In this document: positions 44,112 to 52,836 of the stretch, piece by piece
Layout: each line of letters begins with the position of its first letter
How positions within the stretch are numbered: position 1 is the stretch's first letter
Source: an uncultured Pelagibacteraceae bacterium
GTDB lineage: Bacteria > Pseudomonadota > Alphaproteobacteria > Pelagibacterales > Pelagibacteraceae
Length of the DNA: 64,000 bases
Reading direction: 5' to 3'
Assembly (NCBI GenBank): GCA_902561155.1
Contig: CACEOY010000003.1
Coordinates: forward strand, 1-64,000
Program-made: the position numbers and the translations under genes
The notes under the pieces: model-generated
What the model saw: only the letters and a program-made list of their open reading frames with translations
What the model was told of the DNA's origin: nothing
The model's database searches: none

Positions 44112-45095
44112 ATGACTAAAAAAGCTTTAATCACAGGTATCACTGGCCAAGATGGTTCTTATTTAGCTGAGTTTCTATTAAAAAAAAAGTATCAAGTACA
44201 TGGGTTAATTCGAAGGGTCGCTGCTGAAGATAAAACACATAGACTATGGCGGTTAAAAAATATTTTAAATAAAATTACTCTTCATTCTGCTTCTCTAGAA
44301 AGTTATGCAAGCATTGTTAAAATTATACAAAAAATTAAACCAAAAGAGGTTTACCATCTTGGAGCTCAAAGTTATATTGATTACGCTTTTAAAGATGAAT
44401 TTTCTACCATCAATACAAATATAAATGGAACTCATTTTATTCTGTCAGCTATAAGAGATTTTTCACCAAAAACTAAATTTTATTTTGCAGCATCTTCAGA
44501 AATGTTCGGAAAGGTTCAACAAATTCCGCAAACTGAAAAAACACCTTTTTACCCAAGATCAACTTACGGTATTTCAAAAGTTGCAGGTTTTGACTTAACA
44601 AGAAATTATAGAGAAGCTTATAATTTATTTTGCTGTAGTGGAATTTTATTTAATCATGAATCACCAAGAAGAGGATTTGAATTTGTAACAAGAAAAATTA
44701 CACATGCAGTTGCAAGAATAAAATACGGTTTACAAAACGATTTAAAACTTGGAAATATGGATGCGAGAAGAGATTGGGGTCACGCAGAGGATTATGTGCG
44801 AGCAATGTGGTTAATGCTTAATAAAAGATCTCCAGAAGATTTTGTGATAAGTTTTGGAAAACAATATTCTGTTAGAGATTTTGCAAAATTAGCTTTTAAA
44901 TTTGTAGATTTAGATTATAAAAAATTTGTAAAAATTGATAAAAGCCTACAAAGACCTTCGGACGTTCAATATTTATTGGGTAACTGTTCTAAAGCTAGAA
45001 GAATTCTCAAATGGAAGCCTAAATACAATTTTGAGGGTTTAGTAAAAGACATGGTAAAAGCAGATTTAGAATTCGTAGAGAAATATGGTTATTAG
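44112..45095 (+). CDS. gmd: GDP-mannose 4,6-dehydratase
   Basis: Forms GDP-4-keto-6-deoxymannose, precursor of fucose, rhamnose or perosamine. ALITGITGQDGSYLAEFLL, LGAQSYIDYAF, FAASSEMFGKVQQIPQTE, PFYPRSTYGISKVAG, GILFNHESPRRGFEFVTRKI and MDARRDWGHAEDYVRAMW are diagnostic. Length is 327 residues, slightly short. No fcl or per gene is in the window to use its product. GDP-mannose could come via the hexomutase at 20.5 kb. Confidence 0.93.
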   Translation: MTKKALITGITGQDGSYLAEFLLKKKYQVHGLIRRVAAEDKTHRLWRLKNILNKITLHSASLESYASIVKIIQKIKPKEVYHLGAQSYIDYAFKDEFSTINTNINGTHFILSAIRDFSPKTKFYFAASSEMFGKVQQIPQTEKTPFYPRSTYGISKVAGFDLTRNYREAYNLFCCSGILFNHESPRRGFEFVTRKITHAVARIKYGLQNDLKLGNMDARRDWGHAEDYVRAMWLMLNKRSPEDFVISFGKQYSVRDFAKLAFKFVDLDYKKFVKIDKSLQRPSDVQYLLGNCSKARRILKWKPKYNFEGLVKDMVKADLEFVEKYGY

Positions 45096-46318
45096 CCTTT
45101 TTTGATTATTTCAAAATTTGGTAGCGGGAAGATAAATTTTGTCCCTTTTCTTAAAGTATGTTTTTCTCTTTTTAAAATTTCTTTTTTAAAGTGCCACGGT
45201 AAAACTAGATAATAGTCTGGTTTCATCTTTCTTGAATTTTCCTCGGATATAATTTGAATTTTTGATCCTGGTGTAACTAATCCATACTTATTTTTATTTC
45301 TTTCTGCTGCAAAACTAATTTTTTTATTATCTATGTTAAAGTATTGTAACAAAACATTGCCCTTAGTTGATGCACCATAACAATGAATACTTTGATTATT
45401 TTTTCTTATATTTTTAATTTCATTATTTAACCGAGTTTTTAAAAAGTTTATCTTTTGAATAAATTCTTTAAATGTTTTTACTTTATTAAGTTTTAATTTC
45501 GACTCGCTCGTAAGAGTTTTTTCAATGATTCTGTTATTTGATTTAATTTTAGAATTTTTGTGGCAAATATAATACTGCTTGCTGCTTCCATTAATAAAAT
45601 TTTGCTTTATGTCAAATACTCTAAGATCATTTTTTTTAACTAAATTAATAATTACTTTGCTGCTATAATACTCTAAATGTTCATGACAAATAGTGTCGAA
45701 CATTTTGTATTTAATAATAGAAGCTAAATCTGCAAATTCAAGTAAAAAGACACCTTTGGGTAAAAGTAATGTTTTAACGTCTTTTAAAAACTTATTTGGG
45801 TTTAATAAATCGTAAAAAACTGAAAGTGCAGATATTATTTTAAATTTCTTTTTAGTTTTTTTTTTGACTTCGTTAGCAGAAAAAAACCCAGAAATGGAAT
45901 ATCTTATTTTTTTATAATTTTTTTTATATTTATTTAAAACTGGGTCAACACCAAATTTGATAATATTTTTTTTATATGAATTTAATAATGTTCCATCATT
46001 ACTTGCAATATCTAATACTAAATCATTTTTTTTTAATGAAGTTTTTTTTGCTAAGTTCCCGGTAATTTTTTTTACATGGTCGGTCATAGTCTTATTGATC
46101 CCTGTGCGATAACCATAGTCTGGGCCGTACAAATATTTTAAATCGTAATTATGTGCTAATTGAACCAATTCACAGCTTTTACATAAAACCACTGTTACTG
46201 GTTTTTTTTTTATATTGTCCTTTAATGATGAGAATTTACCTGTGAAACATAAGTTGCCTAGTGAAAATAATTTAATTAATTTTTTTGATTTACAATTTCG
46301 ACACTGTTTAATTCGCAT
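45092..46318 (-). CDS. Sugar-nucleotide C-methyltransferase
   Basis: A 408-residue three-domain protein. An N-terminal zinc finger (CRNCKSKKL ... VVLCKSCELVQL) precedes a SAM domain (VLDIASNDGTLLNSYKK) and a C-terminal Methyltransf_14-type domain (HCYGASTKGNVLLQYF, then YYLVLPWHFKKEI). The architecture matches enzymes adding a C-methyl branch to keto-deoxysugars, such as TylC3 or NovU. The conserved EHLEYYS segment carries the His/Glu near the catalytic site. It ends by overlapping gmd tail-to-tail. Confidence 0.83.
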   Translation of the reverse strand: MRIKQCRNCKSKKLIKLFSLGNLCFTGKFSSLKDNIKKKPVTVVLCKSCELVQLAHNYDLKYLYGPDYGYRTGINKTMTDHVKKITGNLAKKTSLKKNDLVLDIASNDGTLLNSYKKNIIKFGVDPVLNKYKKNYKKIRYSISGFFSANEVKKKTKKKFKIISALSVFYDLLNPNKFLKDVKTLLLPKGVFLLEFADLASIIKYKMFDTICHEHLEYYSSKVIINLVKKNDLRVFDIKQNFINGSSKQYYICHKNSKIKSNNRIIEKTLTSESKLKLNKVKTFKEFIQKINFLKTRLNNEIKNIRKNNQSIHCYGASTKGNVLLQYFNIDNKKISFAAERNKNKYGLVTPGSKIQIISEENSRKMKPDYYLVLPWHFKKEILKREKHTLRKGTKFIFPLPNFEIIKKG

Positions 46319-46370
46319 TAAACGGTTATACCAGTGCTAAAATTTTATTTAAACTAAGTTTTTATAACTC

Positions 46371-46571
46371 TTAAAGAGTTAAGATTATTCCAAATACCGT
46401 TACCGCTGATACTGCTGCAGCACCTAATATAATGCTGTTTTTTCTGTCTCTTTTTTTATCTTCGTTCATTTTTGAGACTAAATCATTAACATTAACTCTC
46501 TTTTTATGGCTGCTCGGATTGTCAAGCCAAGAGTAGTGATTATCTTTTTTTTCTTCAGTTTGTGCGCTCAT
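46371..46571 (-). CDS. Small protein with C-terminal membrane segment
   Basis: A 66-residue protein, not recognised. Residues 1-46 are polar and charged (KKDNHYSWLDNPSSHKKR, NEDKKRDRKNS); residues about 47-66 (IILGAAAVSAVTVFGIILTL) form one membrane helix reaching the C-terminus, a tail-anchored layout with a cytosolic head. It sits alone between a C-methyltransferase and ald, with a 124-base gap upstream in which I see no clear element. Confidence 0.6.
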   Translation of the reverse strand: MSAQTEEKKDNHYSWLDNPSSHKKRVNVNDLVSKMNEDKKRDRKNSIILGAAAVSAVTVFGIILTL

Positions 46572-46695
46572 ACTTATAATTATTAAAGCATATATTTTTT
46601 AATATTTTAATATATTTTTAGTTCATACTGGGCTGATTTATAAAAAAATTTCTTTAAGTTTATAGATTTTTGAAAGATTTTAGTCCGGTTTGGGT

Positions 46696-47814
46696 TTAAG
46701 ACGATATTACGTCTTCTGGAGTGAAATACTTTACATTTAAGGCCTCTGCAACTCCTTTGCAGGTTATCTTTCCTTTAAATATATTTAAACCAGCTAGAAA
46801 ATTTTTGTCCGTTAAAAGTGCCTTTTTGTAACCTTGATCAGCTATTTTGATTAATAAAGGTAATGTTGCTTTATTTAATGCCATTGTGGAAGTTCTTGGG
46901 ACTCCACCAGGCATATTAGCAACACAATAATGTACCACATCATCAACAATGTAAGTTGGATTAGCGTGTGTTGTGGGTTTACTTGTTTCTATACACCCTC
47001 CTTGATCGATTGCGACGTCAACAACTACAGAACCTCTTTTCATAGACTTAATCATCTCTTTTGAAACTAATTTTGGTGCCTCAGCTCCAGGATTAAGAAC
47101 GCCGCCAATTAATAAATCACATTCTGAAACTAATTTTTTAAGATTTATTTTACTACTTTCTGCTGCTATTATTTTATCTCCAAATAACTCATGTAATTGA
47201 TTAAGTCTATCTTTTGATTTATCTACAACATAAACTTTACTTCTCATTCCTGTGGCTATTATCGCAGCGTTCTCTCCGACAACGCCTCCACCTAAAATAA
47301 CTACGTTTGCTGGTTCTACTCCAGGTGCCCCTCCTAATAATAATCCTCTTCCTTTTTGATTTTTTTCAAGTGAGTGAGCTCCAGCTTGTATTGACATTCT
47401 TCCGGCAACAGCGCTCATGGGTGCTAGCAAAGGAAGTCGACCGTTGTCATCTGTAACAGTCTCATATGCAATACATATTGATTTTGATTTAATCAGTCCA
47501 TGCGTAAGCTCTTTTGCTGCAGCTAAATGTAAGTAAGTGTAAATAATTTGATTTTCTCTTATCATTTTTACTTCGTTAAGCTGAGGTTCTTTTACTTTAA
47601 CAATTATCTCAGATTTTTTAAATATCTCTTCAGCAGCATCAATTATTTGAGCTCCAGCATTTTTGTAATCTTCATTTGTAAAGCCCGCTTCGAATCCACC
47701 ATTTCTTTGTATTAAAACCTTGTGCCCTTTTTTCGCTAGAACTTTAACACTATCAGGAGTTAAACCAATTCTATGCTCTTGAAGCTTTATTTCTTTAGGA
47801 ACTCCGATGATCAT
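46696..47814 (-). CDS. ald: Alanine dehydrogenase
   Basis: NAD-linked interconversion of alanine and pyruvate plus ammonia. MIIGVPKEIKLQEHRIGLTP, RNGGFEAGFTNEDY, and LLGGAPGVEPANVVILGGGVVGENAA with the NAD site are canonical. The substrate-binding VAIDQGGCIETSKPTTH is intact. Length is 372 residues. It abuts the upstream aminotransferase with no intergenic base, so it probably regenerates pyruvate from the alanine that enzyme makes and releases ammonium. Confidence 0.96.
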   Translation of the reverse strand: MIIGVPKEIKLQEHRIGLTPDSVKVLAKKGHKVLIQRNGGFEAGFTNEDYKNAGAQIIDAAEEIFKKSEIIVKVKEPQLNEVKMIRENQIIYTYLHLAAAKELTHGLIKSKSICIAYETVTDDNGRLPLLAPMSAVAGRMSIQAGAHSLEKNQKGRGLLLGGAPGVEPANVVILGGGVVGENAAIIATGMRSKVYVVDKSKDRLNQLHELFGDKIIAAESSKINLKKLVSECDLLIGGVLNPGAEAPKLVSKEMIKSMKRGSVVVDVAIDQGGCIETSKPTTHANPTYIVDDVVHYCVANMPGGVPRTSTMALNKATLPLLIKIADQGYKKALLTDKNFLAGLNIFKGKITCKGVAEALNVKYFTPEDVISS

Positions 47815-49155
47815 TTATGATTTAGTATAATTTGAAATACCGGTTCTTAATTTATCAATTATCTCGTCGATATGTTTTTTTTCACAAATAAATTGAGGTG
47901 CTATTATTAAATTATCACCTGTGTTTTTAAAATTAACACCTGCATCATAACAATGTTTAAACACTTGGTACCCTGCTTTTCCAGGTTTGTCTTTCATTCT
48001 TATTTCAATTCCTCCCATCATTCCATAACCTCTTATACTTACTATTTCTTTCAAATCTTTTAAAGATTGAAGACCGTCTTGAAGGTAAGGTGACATATCT
48101 TTTGCTCTTTTAAAAATATCTTCTTTGTCAAAAATATCTTGTACAGCTAATGCTGCAGCTACTGCTACTGGAATGCCGGAATAAGTATATCCATGAAATA
48201 ATTCTGGTGTACCCTCGGGGGCGGAAGATGCATCTAATACAGAATCATATATTTCTTCTTTTACCGCTACCACTCCCATTGGCACTACTCCATTTGTTGT
48301 TGCTTTTGCCATTGTCATAATATCTGGTGTAACGTTCCATTCTTGGGCAGCGAAAGCTGATCCTGTTCTACCCCATCCAGTTATTACCTCATCAAAAATT
48401 AACAATATTCCATGTTTGTTACAAATTTCTCTTATTCTTTTTAAGTAGCCTTTTGGAGGAACTAAAGTTCCAGTAGATCCAGCGATAGGTTCCACTATGC
48501 AAGCTGCAATATTTTCTCCACCAAAGTTCATTGCTATTCTTTCTAAATCTTCTGCTAATTCAACTCCTGTTTCAGGTTGACCTTTTACAAATTTATGTTC
48601 TGGTAAATGAGTATGCCTCATATGTTGAACCCCAGGCATTAATACACTTGCAAACGTCTTTACATTATTTATCATACCACCAACAGTAGTGGCCCCAATA
48701 TTCATTCCATGGTATCCTCGCTCTCTGCCAACAAATCTAAATCTTTTTGAATCACCTTTTGCCCTGTGATAAGCGATTGCAATTTTAATGGCTGTTTCTA
48801 CTGCTGTTGAACCACAAATAGTATAAAAAATTCTATTAATACCCTCTGGAGTTTTTTTTGCTATTCTAGTAGCTAGCTCAAAAGATCCACCAAAACCTTG
48901 GTTAAAAGGTTGGCAATAATCTAATTTATCTAGTTGCTTTGAAACTGCTTCTGTTATTTCTTTTCTTCCATGTCCTAAAGGATTGCAAAATAAACCGGAA
49001 CTTGCATCAATCATTTTTTTTCCTTGATGATTTGTTAGATAAACCCCTTTTGCATCTGTAATTAATCTAGGATTTTTTTTAAACGATTTGTTGTCTGAAA
49101 ATGGCATCCAATGTTCATTTAGAGAATTTGGAATGTTTGTTCTTTGAGAGCTCAT
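47815..49155 (-). CDS. Class III omega-amino acid:pyruvate aminotransferase (beta-alanine/taurine type)
   Basis: PLP fold-type I enzyme of 446 residues. EHWMPFSDNKSFKKNPRL and DASSGLFCNPLGHGRKEI match omega-amino acid:pyruvate transaminases. FRFVGRERGYHGMNIGATTVGG, LIFDEVITGWGRTG and the PLP lysine in MAKATTNGVVPMG follow. Substrates of this clade include beta-alanine, taurine and hypotaurine. Pairing with ald and closeness to tauABC favour taurine or hypotaurine, but beta-alanine is as compatible with the sequence. Confidence 0.88.
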   Translation of the reverse strand: MSSQRTNIPNSLNEHWMPFSDNKSFKKNPRLITDAKGVYLTNHQGKKMIDASSGLFCNPLGHGRKEITEAVSKQLDKLDYCQPFNQGFGGSFELATRIAKKTPEGINRIFYTICGSTAVETAIKIAIAYHRAKGDSKRFRFVGRERGYHGMNIGATTVGGMINNVKTFASVLMPGVQHMRHTHLPEHKFVKGQPETGVELAEDLERIAMNFGGENIAACIVEPIAGSTGTLVPPKGYLKRIREICNKHGILLIFDEVITGWGRTGSAFAAQEWNVTPDIMTMAKATTNGVVPMGVVAVKEEIYDSVLDASSAPEGTPELFHGYTYSGIPVAVAAALAVQDIFDKEDIFKRAKDMSPYLQDGLQSLKDLKEIVSIRGYGMMGGIEIRMKDKPGKAGYQVFKHCYDAGVNFKNTGDNLIIAPQFICEKKHIDEIIDKLRTGISNYTKS

Positions 49156-49249
49156 AATAAAATTTTTAGACTATTACTTAACTAAAACAACTAAATTATA
49201 TACAACTAATAGTGGTATATAGTTTTTAATATATATCGTATACATAATA

Positions 49250-49780
49250 ATGCAAATTAAAAAAACTAAGATTCCTGGTTTAAAAATTGTCACAAACAAA
49301 ATTTATAAAGACTCAAGGGGTCATTTTAAAGAGGATTTTTTATCTAAAAATTTTACTAAAAATAGTTTTGTTTTCTCCTGCACTTCAAAATCAAAAAAGA
49401 ACGTTCTGAGAGGATTACACATGCAACTCAAAAATGGACAAGGAAAATTTATATCTGTTGTAAAAGGTGAAATTTTAGATGTAGTGGTCGATGCAAGAAA
49501 AAAATCAAAAACTTTTGGAAAACACTTCAAAATAATTCTGTCAGATAAAAATGGGAAATCAATATTTATTCCCCCTGGTTTTCTACATGGATTTTTAGCT
49601 TTGCAAAAAGAAAATATAGTCCATTATTACAATACAAAATATAGATCTGCCGAACATGAAACTGGAGTAATCTGGAACGATAAGACTTTGAAAATAAAAT
49701 GGCCAACAAAAAACCCAATACTCTCAAAAAAAGATAAAAAAAATTTAAAATTCGAGGAACTTTCAAAAAAATTAAGATGA
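49250..49780 (+). CDS. rfbC: dTDP-4-dehydrorhamnose 3,5-epimerase
   Basis: Cupin-fold epimerase of 176 residues. VLRGLHMQLKNGQGKFISVVKGEILDVVVDAR contains the catalytic His and conserved Lys; SIFIPPGFLHGFLALQ and VHYYNTKYRSAEHETGVIWND complete the family. It would act on the product of rfbB, 11 kb away. It overlaps a C-methyltransferase gene by four bases rather than a normal rfbD, so the end product may be a branched deoxysugar and not rhamnose. Confidence 0.92.
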   Translation: MQIKKTKIPGLKIVTNKIYKDSRGHFKEDFLSKNFTKNSFVFSCTSKSKKNVLRGLHMQLKNGQGKFISVVKGEILDVVVDARKKSKTFGKHFKIILSDKNGKSIFIPPGFLHGFLALQKENIVHYYNTKYRSAEHETGVIWNDKTLKIKWPTKNPILSKKDKKNLKFEELSKKLR

Positions 49781-50976
49781 AATGTAAAATTACTAATGAC
49801 AATTTAAAACCTTTTATGTCATTTGGAAAGATGCCATCTGCCAATGGTTTTTTGGAAGAAAAAGATTTTCAAAATGAATTTTTTTACGAAATGGAAGTTG
49901 GTTTTTCTGAAAAAGTATCTTTATTGCAGCTCAATGAATTTTCAAATCCTGAAGCGGTCCATAATGAGAGGTACCCTTTTTATACAAGCAGTTCGAAGTA
50001 CATGACTGAACACTTTAAAAACTTTGCTAAATGGTTAAATGATAAACATTTATCTTCAGGGTCAAAATTGGTGGAAATTGGGTCAAATGATGGAACCTTT
50101 TTAGAAAATTTTAAAAATAAGAATATAGACGCATTAGGATATGAGCCTTCATCTACAATTGCTAACTTGGCAAATAAAAAAGGAATAAAAACTTTTGATA
50201 AGTTTTTTAATACTTCAAATTTAGATTTGATAAAAAGTTTTCATAACGATGTTGATATAATAAGTTCAGCTAACGTAATAGCTCATATTCCGGATTTAAC
50301 AAATGTTATAAAATGTGTAGACAAATTACTATCTAATAATGGCTTGTTAATTTTTGAAGAACCTTACATGGGATCTATGTTTTCAAAAGTTTCTTATGAC
50401 CAGATTTATGATGAGCACATTTTTATATTTTCTGTAAGTTCAATAAAAAAGGTATTTTCATTGTTTGATTTTGAATTAATTGATGCTTTACCCCAAATTA
50501 CTCACGGAGGATCGATGAGATACGTAATTGGAAGACGAAAAAAACATCAAATTAATGATAATGTTCGTAAGATTATAGATGAGGAACAAAAAAATAAATT
50601 AGATACAGAAGACTCTTGTATTCAATTTAAAAAAAATTGTGAAAATTCAAAGAAAAACACTATAAAAAAAATAGAAGAATTTAAAAGTCAAAATAAAAAG
50701 ATATGTGGTTACGCTGCAACCGCGAAAAGTACAACAGTTTTAAATTATTGTGGTATTAATTATAAAATGATTGATTTTATTTGTGACACAACGAAAGAAA
50801 AAATTGGAAAATTTTCTCCTGGCTCACATATACCGATAGTGCCAGTTTCTGATTTTCATAGATTAAAGCCCGATATAGCTTTTTTGTTTGCGTGGAATCA
50901 TAAAGAGGAAATTTTTTTAAAAGAGAAAGATTTTAAAAAAAATGGAGGCGTCTGGTTTTCACATGTTGCTTTATAA
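49777..50976 (+). CDS. Sugar-nucleotide C-methyltransferase with degenerate zinc finger
   Basis: A 399-residue homologue of the protein at 45092-46318. The SAM domain has LVEIGSNDGTFLENFKNK and ISSANVIAHIPDLTNVIK, the catalytic region YDEHIFIFSVSS, and the C-terminal domain CGYAATAKSTTVLNYCG and FLFAWNHKEEI. The N-terminal zinc cysteines seen in its relative are mostly replaced (MKCKITNDN and GFSEKVSLLQL). It lies between rfbC and a reductase, a typical order for making a C-methyl dTDP-deoxysugar. Confidence 0.83.
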   Translation: MKCKITNDNLKPFMSFGKMPSANGFLEEKDFQNEFFYEMEVGFSEKVSLLQLNEFSNPEAVHNERYPFYTSSSKYMTEHFKNFAKWLNDKHLSSGSKLVEIGSNDGTFLENFKNKNIDALGYEPSSTIANLANKKGIKTFDKFFNTSNLDLIKSFHNDVDIISSANVIAHIPDLTNVIKCVDKLLSNNGLLIFEEPYMGSMFSKVSYDQIYDEHIFIFSVSSIKKVFSLFDFELIDALPQITHGGSMRYVIGRRKKHQINDNVRKIIDEEQKNKLDTEDSCIQFKKNCENSKKNTIKKIEEFKSQNKKICGYAATAKSTTVLNYCGINYKMIDFICDTTKEKIGKFSPGSHIPIVPVSDFHRLKPDIAFLFAWNHKEEIFLKEKDFKKNGGVWFSHVAL

Positions 50977-51697
50977 AAATCGTATTGTAATCACAGGTGG
51001 TTCGGGGAGATTTGCAAAATCCTTAAAAAAAATAAAAACTCGTTATGATGTATATTTTCCATCAAAAACTCAATTAAATATTCAAAAGGAAAAATCTATT
51101 CTTAATTATCTTAAGAAAAAAAAACCTAAATATCTTATTCACTTAGCGGGCTTATCAAGGCCTATGTCTATACACGACAAAGATATAGGTAAAAGTATTA
51201 ATTTAAATATCATAGGAACAGCCAACATTGTTAAAATGTGTGAAAAAATGAAAGTAAAATTGATTTATTTTTCATCAAGCTATGTATATCCAGGAAAAAA
51301 AGGAAATTATAAAGAGGAGGAACCTCTTTTGCCGATTAATAGTTATGCGTGGTCAAAACTAGGTGGAGAATGTTCTGTAAGACTTTATAAAAATTCACTT
51401 ATTGTAAGAGCGTCAATGACTGAAAAGCCCTTTGTTCATAAATCTGCATTTAGTGATTTTTTGACTAACTTTATATTTCACGATGAAATAGCTCCTGTAG
51501 TTTTTAAAATATTAAACCTTAAAGGTATAATTAACTTTGGAGGAAAATCTCAAAGTGTCTTTAAGTTTGTAAAAAAATATAACCCGAAAATAAAGAAAAT
51601 TTCGTACAAAAAGATTTTTGGAAATTCTTATCCTTCAAACACTACAATGAATATGACAAAGTTTAAAAAATTTTTAAAAAAAGATAAAAAAATTTAA
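50942..51697 (+). CDS. RmlD-like NAD(P)-dependent sugar reductase/epimerase
   Basis: A 251-residue SDR. RIVITGGSGRFAKSLKKI is the nucleotide site, YLIHLAGLSRPMSIHDKDIGKSINLNI follows, and IYFSSSYVYPGKKGNYKE with SYAWSKLGGE holds the catalytic Ser, Tyr and Lys. It is short like RfbD and probably reduces the 4-keto sugar after epimerisation and C-methylation. It overlaps the methyltransferase by 35 bases; the internal ATG at 50963 (MLLYKNR) is an alternative start. Confidence 0.75.
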   Translation: MEASGFHMLLYKNRIVITGGSGRFAKSLKKIKTRYDVYFPSKTQLNIQKEKSILNYLKKKKPKYLIHLAGLSRPMSIHDKDIGKSINLNIIGTANIVKMCEKMKVKLIYFSSSYVYPGKKGNYKEEEPLLPINSYAWSKLGGECSVRLYKNSLIVRASMTEKPFVHKSAFSDFLTNFIFHDEIAPVVFKILNLKGIINFGGKSQSVFKFVKKYNPKIKKISYKKIFGNSYPSNTTMNMTKFKKFLKKDKKI

Positions 51698-51749
51698 TTT
51701 CAACCCAGGATTGATTATTTCTTTAAACTTGGCCATTTATTGAACACTC

Positions 51750-51771
51750 TTTGTATTTACTTACATACAAA
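51750..51771. promoter_or_regulatory. Inverted repeat upstream of tauA, candidate operator
   Basis: TTTGTAT, eight bases, ATACAAA: seven perfect base pairs, 46 bases before the tauA ATG. It could bind a dimeric regulator of the sulfonate genes. A TTGAAC lies just upstream, but no good -10 pairs with it. No regulator gene is beside it. Confidence 0.35.
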
Positions 51772-51817
51772 ATTCATTTTTAATCTTAACAATTAACAAA
51801 CTATATATAGGAGAACT

Positions 51818-52756
51818 ATGAAAAAAATAATAAGCACAGTTCTTGGGATGATTTTGGCTTTTACACTTAACTCTTCAGTAGCATTTTCTGCTGCTAAAGA
51901 AGTTAGAGTTGCCTACTTTTTAGAGTGGCCATCTCCTAATCTTGAGGACATGAATAAGAAAGCATATTCAAAAGCACTTGGTGTGCCAGTGAAGTGGACT
52001 AATTTTACAAATGGTGTAGCAATGACGGATGCTATGTTAGCAGGAGATATTGATATCTCTTACTCACAAGGTTTGATGCCGTACATTAATGCTGTAAAAG
52101 CAAAAGCACCTATTAGTTTAGTCGACGTTGCTATGGAATACGGAATGGGAGGAACAACATGTGTTACTTCTAATAAATCTGGTATTACAAAAGCGAATGC
52201 TTCAGAACTTGAAGGTAAAAAGGTTGCTGTTCCACTAGGAACTATGGCTGAGTACGTTTTTACTGAAAGTATGAAAATAGTTGGAGCTGATAGAAAAAAA
52301 ATGAACATTATTGCTATGGATCCTGAAGAAGGTGCGGCTGCACTGGTAAGTGGTGACGTTGTAATGGCATGTTTGTTTGGTGGTAATTCTATAAAGTCTG
52401 CAACATCAGTTGGAAAAAGACTTCTAACAGTTGATGAAGCGCGTGCTGGTGGAATTATGGGTATTGATATTGTTTCTGTTACTAACAAGTTCATGAAAGA
52501 AAACCCAGGAATGTTAAAATCATTCGTTGAGTTAACTCATGAAGCTAACGAAAGATACAGAAAAGGTGGAAGTGATATGAAAGCTATGTCTAAAGAGTCA
52601 GAAATGAAAGTTGCTGACATGAAAGACACTTTAAGTGGCTTCAAATTCTTAACGCCGAAAGAAACAAAAAAATCTATGAAGAGTGGAAACCTTGCAAAGT
52701 TTTTAAAAGGATTTGACACTCCAAGAGGTACGGTAAGTACTAAGTTTTTACCGTAG
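51818..52756 (+). CDS. tauA: Taurine-type ABC transporter substrate-binding protein
   Basis: Periplasmic binding protein of 312 residues. The signal peptide is MKKIISTVLGMILAFTL up to about AFSAA. The mature part VRVAYFLEWPSPN, GVAMTDAMLAGDIDISYSQGL, ELEGKKVAVPLGTMAEY and DPEEGAAALVSGDVVMACLFGG follows the NitT/TauT family and closely resembles marine TauA proteins. The RBS AGGAGA is strong. A hairpin terminator after it suggests far higher expression than tauBC. Taurine specificity is inferred; another sulfonate is possible. Confidence 0.85.
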   Translation: MKKIISTVLGMILAFTLNSSVAFSAAKEVRVAYFLEWPSPNLEDMNKKAYSKALGVPVKWTNFTNGVAMTDAMLAGDIDISYSQGLMPYINAVKAKAPISLVDVAMEYGMGGTTCVTSNKSGITKANASELEGKKVAVPLGTMAEYVFTESMKIVGADRKKMNIIAMDPEEGAAALVSGDVVMACLFGGNSIKSATSVGKRLLTVDEARAGGIMGIDIVSVTNKFMKENPGMLKSFVELTHEANERYRKGGSDMKAMSKESEMKVADMKDTLSGFKFLTPKETKKSMKSGNLAKFLKGFDTPRGTVSTKFLP

Positions 52757-52772
52757 TTTAAGAACTCAAATT

Positions 52773-52810
52773 AATAGGCGCCAATTTAAACAATTGGTGC
52801 CTATTTTTTT
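52773..52810 (+). terminator. Intrinsic terminator/attenuator between tauA and tauB
   Basis: AATAGGCGCCAATT, loop TAAAC, AATTGGTGCCTATT: a 14-bp stem with one G-U pair followed by a T-run. It probably stops most transcripts after tauA and allows limited read-through into tauBC, as is usual for binding-protein genes. Confidence 0.85.
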
Positions 52811-52836
52811 AACTAAATATCTAATATAATTATTTT

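Noticed and set aside
46572-46695. Possible small RNA or riboswitch in the gap upstream of the 66-aa gene
   Set aside because: No stable stem, tRNA-like element or known riboswitch core could be traced; only AT-rich sequence.
49156-49249. GTATAC-like repeats between the aminotransferase and rfbC as a MocR/GntR operator
   Set aside because: Several TATAC/GTATA pieces occur, but in such AT-rich sequence they show no consistent spacing or symmetry.
50942-51697. Ordinary dTDP-4-dehydrorhamnose reductase (rfbD)
   Set aside because: It is RmlD-like, but the coupled C-methyltransferase and divergent sequence make plain rhamnose unlikely; I left the symbol blank.
52060-52494. 144-aa antisense ORF within tauA, and other long antisense ORFs (for example 56344-57033)
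   Set aside because: Open only because AT-rich codon use avoids stops in the opposite frame; the sense genes have clear motifs throughout.
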